From the NCBI RefSeq assembly GCF_900114705.1, contig NZ_FOTW01000011.1, positions 124,001-188,000 on the forward strand: 64,000 bases of DNA. Direction: 5' to 3'. Each line of letters begins with the position of its first letter. Position 1 is the first letter of the stretch. This stretch comes from Rugamonas rubra. Its GTDB lineage: Bacteria > Pseudomonadota > Gammaproteobacteria > Burkholderiales > Burkholderiaceae_D. Made by a program: the position numbers and the translations under genes. Of this stretch, positions 63,233 to 64,000 are shown piece after piece. The notes under the pieces were generated by a model. It saw nothing but the letters and a program-made list of their open reading frames with translations. It had not been told where the DNA came from and ran no database searches.

Positions 63233-64000
63233 ATGGCGCGCGCGAAAAGCCTGGCGCTGCTGTGGGCCGTCGTGGTCGGCCTGCTGCTGGGGCACAACGC
63301 CTATCTGTGGCTGGTCAAGCGCATCGTGCCCGACACCGACATCATGGCGCTGCTGCCGACGCAGGAGCGCGACCCGGTGCTGCAGCAGTCCTTCACCCAC
63401 ATGGTGGACGCGGCCCAGCAGCGCCTGGTGGTGCTGGTCGGCGCGGCCGACTGGAACGACGCCAAGCGCGCCGCCGACGCCTACAGCGCCGTGCTGGCCG
63501 CGCGTCCCGAGCTGTTCGAAGCGACAGCGGTCAACGAGCAGACCCAGGCCGACTGGCTGACGCTGTTCCAACAGCACCGCCTGGTCTTGTTGACGGCGCA
63601 GCAGGAGGGCCAGCTGCGCACGCAGCCGGCCGCCTTCTGGTTGCAGTCGGCGCTGAGCAAACTATATAGCCCGTTCGGCGGCCCCAAGCTGGGCGCCTGG
63701 CAGGACGATCCCTTCGGCCTGTTCTCCGGCTGGGTGCAGGAGCGCGCGCTGGAGACGCCGGTGCGCCCGCGCGATGGCCACCTGTTCGTCGCCGACGACA
63801 AGGCGCAGTACGTGCTGCTGCCGCTGACCCTGAAGGTGCCTGCGCTGTCGATGACGGCGCAGGAAACCGTGCTGCCGCTGCTGGCCCGGGCCGGCGCCGC
63901 CGCGCGCCAGGCCGCGCCGGCGGCGCAGCTGATCCAGGCCGGCGTGATCCTGCACGCGGCCAACGCCAGCGGCCAGGCCAGCGGCGAAATGTCGACCATC
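63233..64000 (+). CDS. MMPL/RND-type exporter of the APE cluster, 3' end off the window (ApeM-like)
   Basis: The first 256 residues of a large membrane protein; the frame stays open to the right edge. TM1 at about 6-25, then the typical post-helix motif PDTDIMALLPTQERDP and a long periplasmic loop with QQRLVVLVGA. MMPL proteins move lipids or lipid-linked products across or out of the inner membrane; here the pigment lipid is the likely cargo, handed to the LolA-like protein. The ATG at 63233 is used; a TTG at 63224 overlapping the previous stop is an alternative. Further ape genes (ketosynthases, ketoreductase) are expected beyond the edge. Confidence 0.85.
   Translation, partial: MARAKSLALLWAVVVGLLLGHNAYLWLVKRIVPDTDIMALLPTQERDPVLQQSFTHMVDAAQQRLVVLVGAADWNDAKRAADAYSAVLAARPELFEATAVNEQTQADWLTLFQQHRLVLLTAQQEGQLRTQPAAFWLQSALSKLYSPFGGPKLGAWQDDPFGLFSGWVQERALETPVRPRDGHLFVADDKAQYVLLPLTLKVPALSMTAQETVLPLLARAGAAARQAAPAAQLIQAGVILHAANASGQASGEMSTI

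Overview
High-GC (roughly 68-70%), gene-dense chromosomal DNA of a Gram-negative betaproteobacterium. The gene families, and GGGTCAGACCC-type palindromes between and at the ends of genes, suggest Oxalobacteraceae (Massilia/Duganella/Janthinobacterium relatives). This placement is by eye; no marker gene such as rRNA is present. I saw no tRNA, rRNA, CRISPR array, prophage or intact transposase gene.

Layout. 1-7.4 kb: two-partner secretion locus (TpsB tail, 1872-aa TpsA, FecR-domain protein). 7.4-10.3 kb: copA-cueR with a CueR-type promoter; a small copper chaperone at 16.7 kb carries a second CueR-type promoter. 10.3-12.7 kb: cobalamin riboswitch ahead of a TonB-dependent receptor. 12.8-22.6 kb: unlinked single genes (TSUP permease, stand-alone patatin-like lipase, GST, an unknown membrane protein, orphan HicB, HxlR/MFS pair, SDR/TetR pair). 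22.8-25.4 kb: PIN-PhoH ATPase and a Bcp-type peroxiredoxin. 25.6-33.5 kb (minus strand): a complete set of genes for 4-amino-4-deoxy-L-arabinose modification of lipid A, with ArnA split into two genes. 33.8-36.4 kb: alaA-like aminotransferase and homoserine dehydrogenase. 36.5-37.6 kb: YefM-YoeB toxin-antitoxin module and a BON-domain protein. 37.8-41.4 kb: QseE-QseG-QseF-type system (kinase, lipoprotein, sigma54 activator). 41.6-45.1 kb: GGDEF-EAL protein and an RraB-like protein. 45.2-54.0 kb: TctE/TctD two-component system divergent from a porin, a TctC-like binding protein and an iron-type ABC importer. 54.4 kb to the right edge: an aryl polyene (APE) pigment cluster, running off the window.

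How genes work together. The arn genes should make and attach L-Ara4N to lipid A, which gives cationic-peptide resistance. CueR, CopA and CopZ form a copper-efflux regulon from two separate sites. The APE genes encode a chain-length-factor-like ketosynthase, two ACPs, acyltransferases, an AMP ligase fused to a dehydratase, a glycosyltransferase, an aromatic amino acid ammonia-lyase, a thioesterase, a LolA-like protein and an MMPL exporter. This suggests in-cluster production of an aryl starter, polyene assembly, attachment to a lipid and export to the outer membrane. The catalytic ketosynthase(s) and ketoreductase are not in view and are expected downstream.

The most notable signals are the ammonia-lyase and ligase-dehydratase fusion in the APE operon, the cobalamin riboswitch on a receptor of unknown substrate, the split arnA, a patatin with a large unrecognised C-terminal region, and a dispersed palindrome family that forms the C-terminal tail of a histidine kinase (a related repeat does the same in an MFS transporter).
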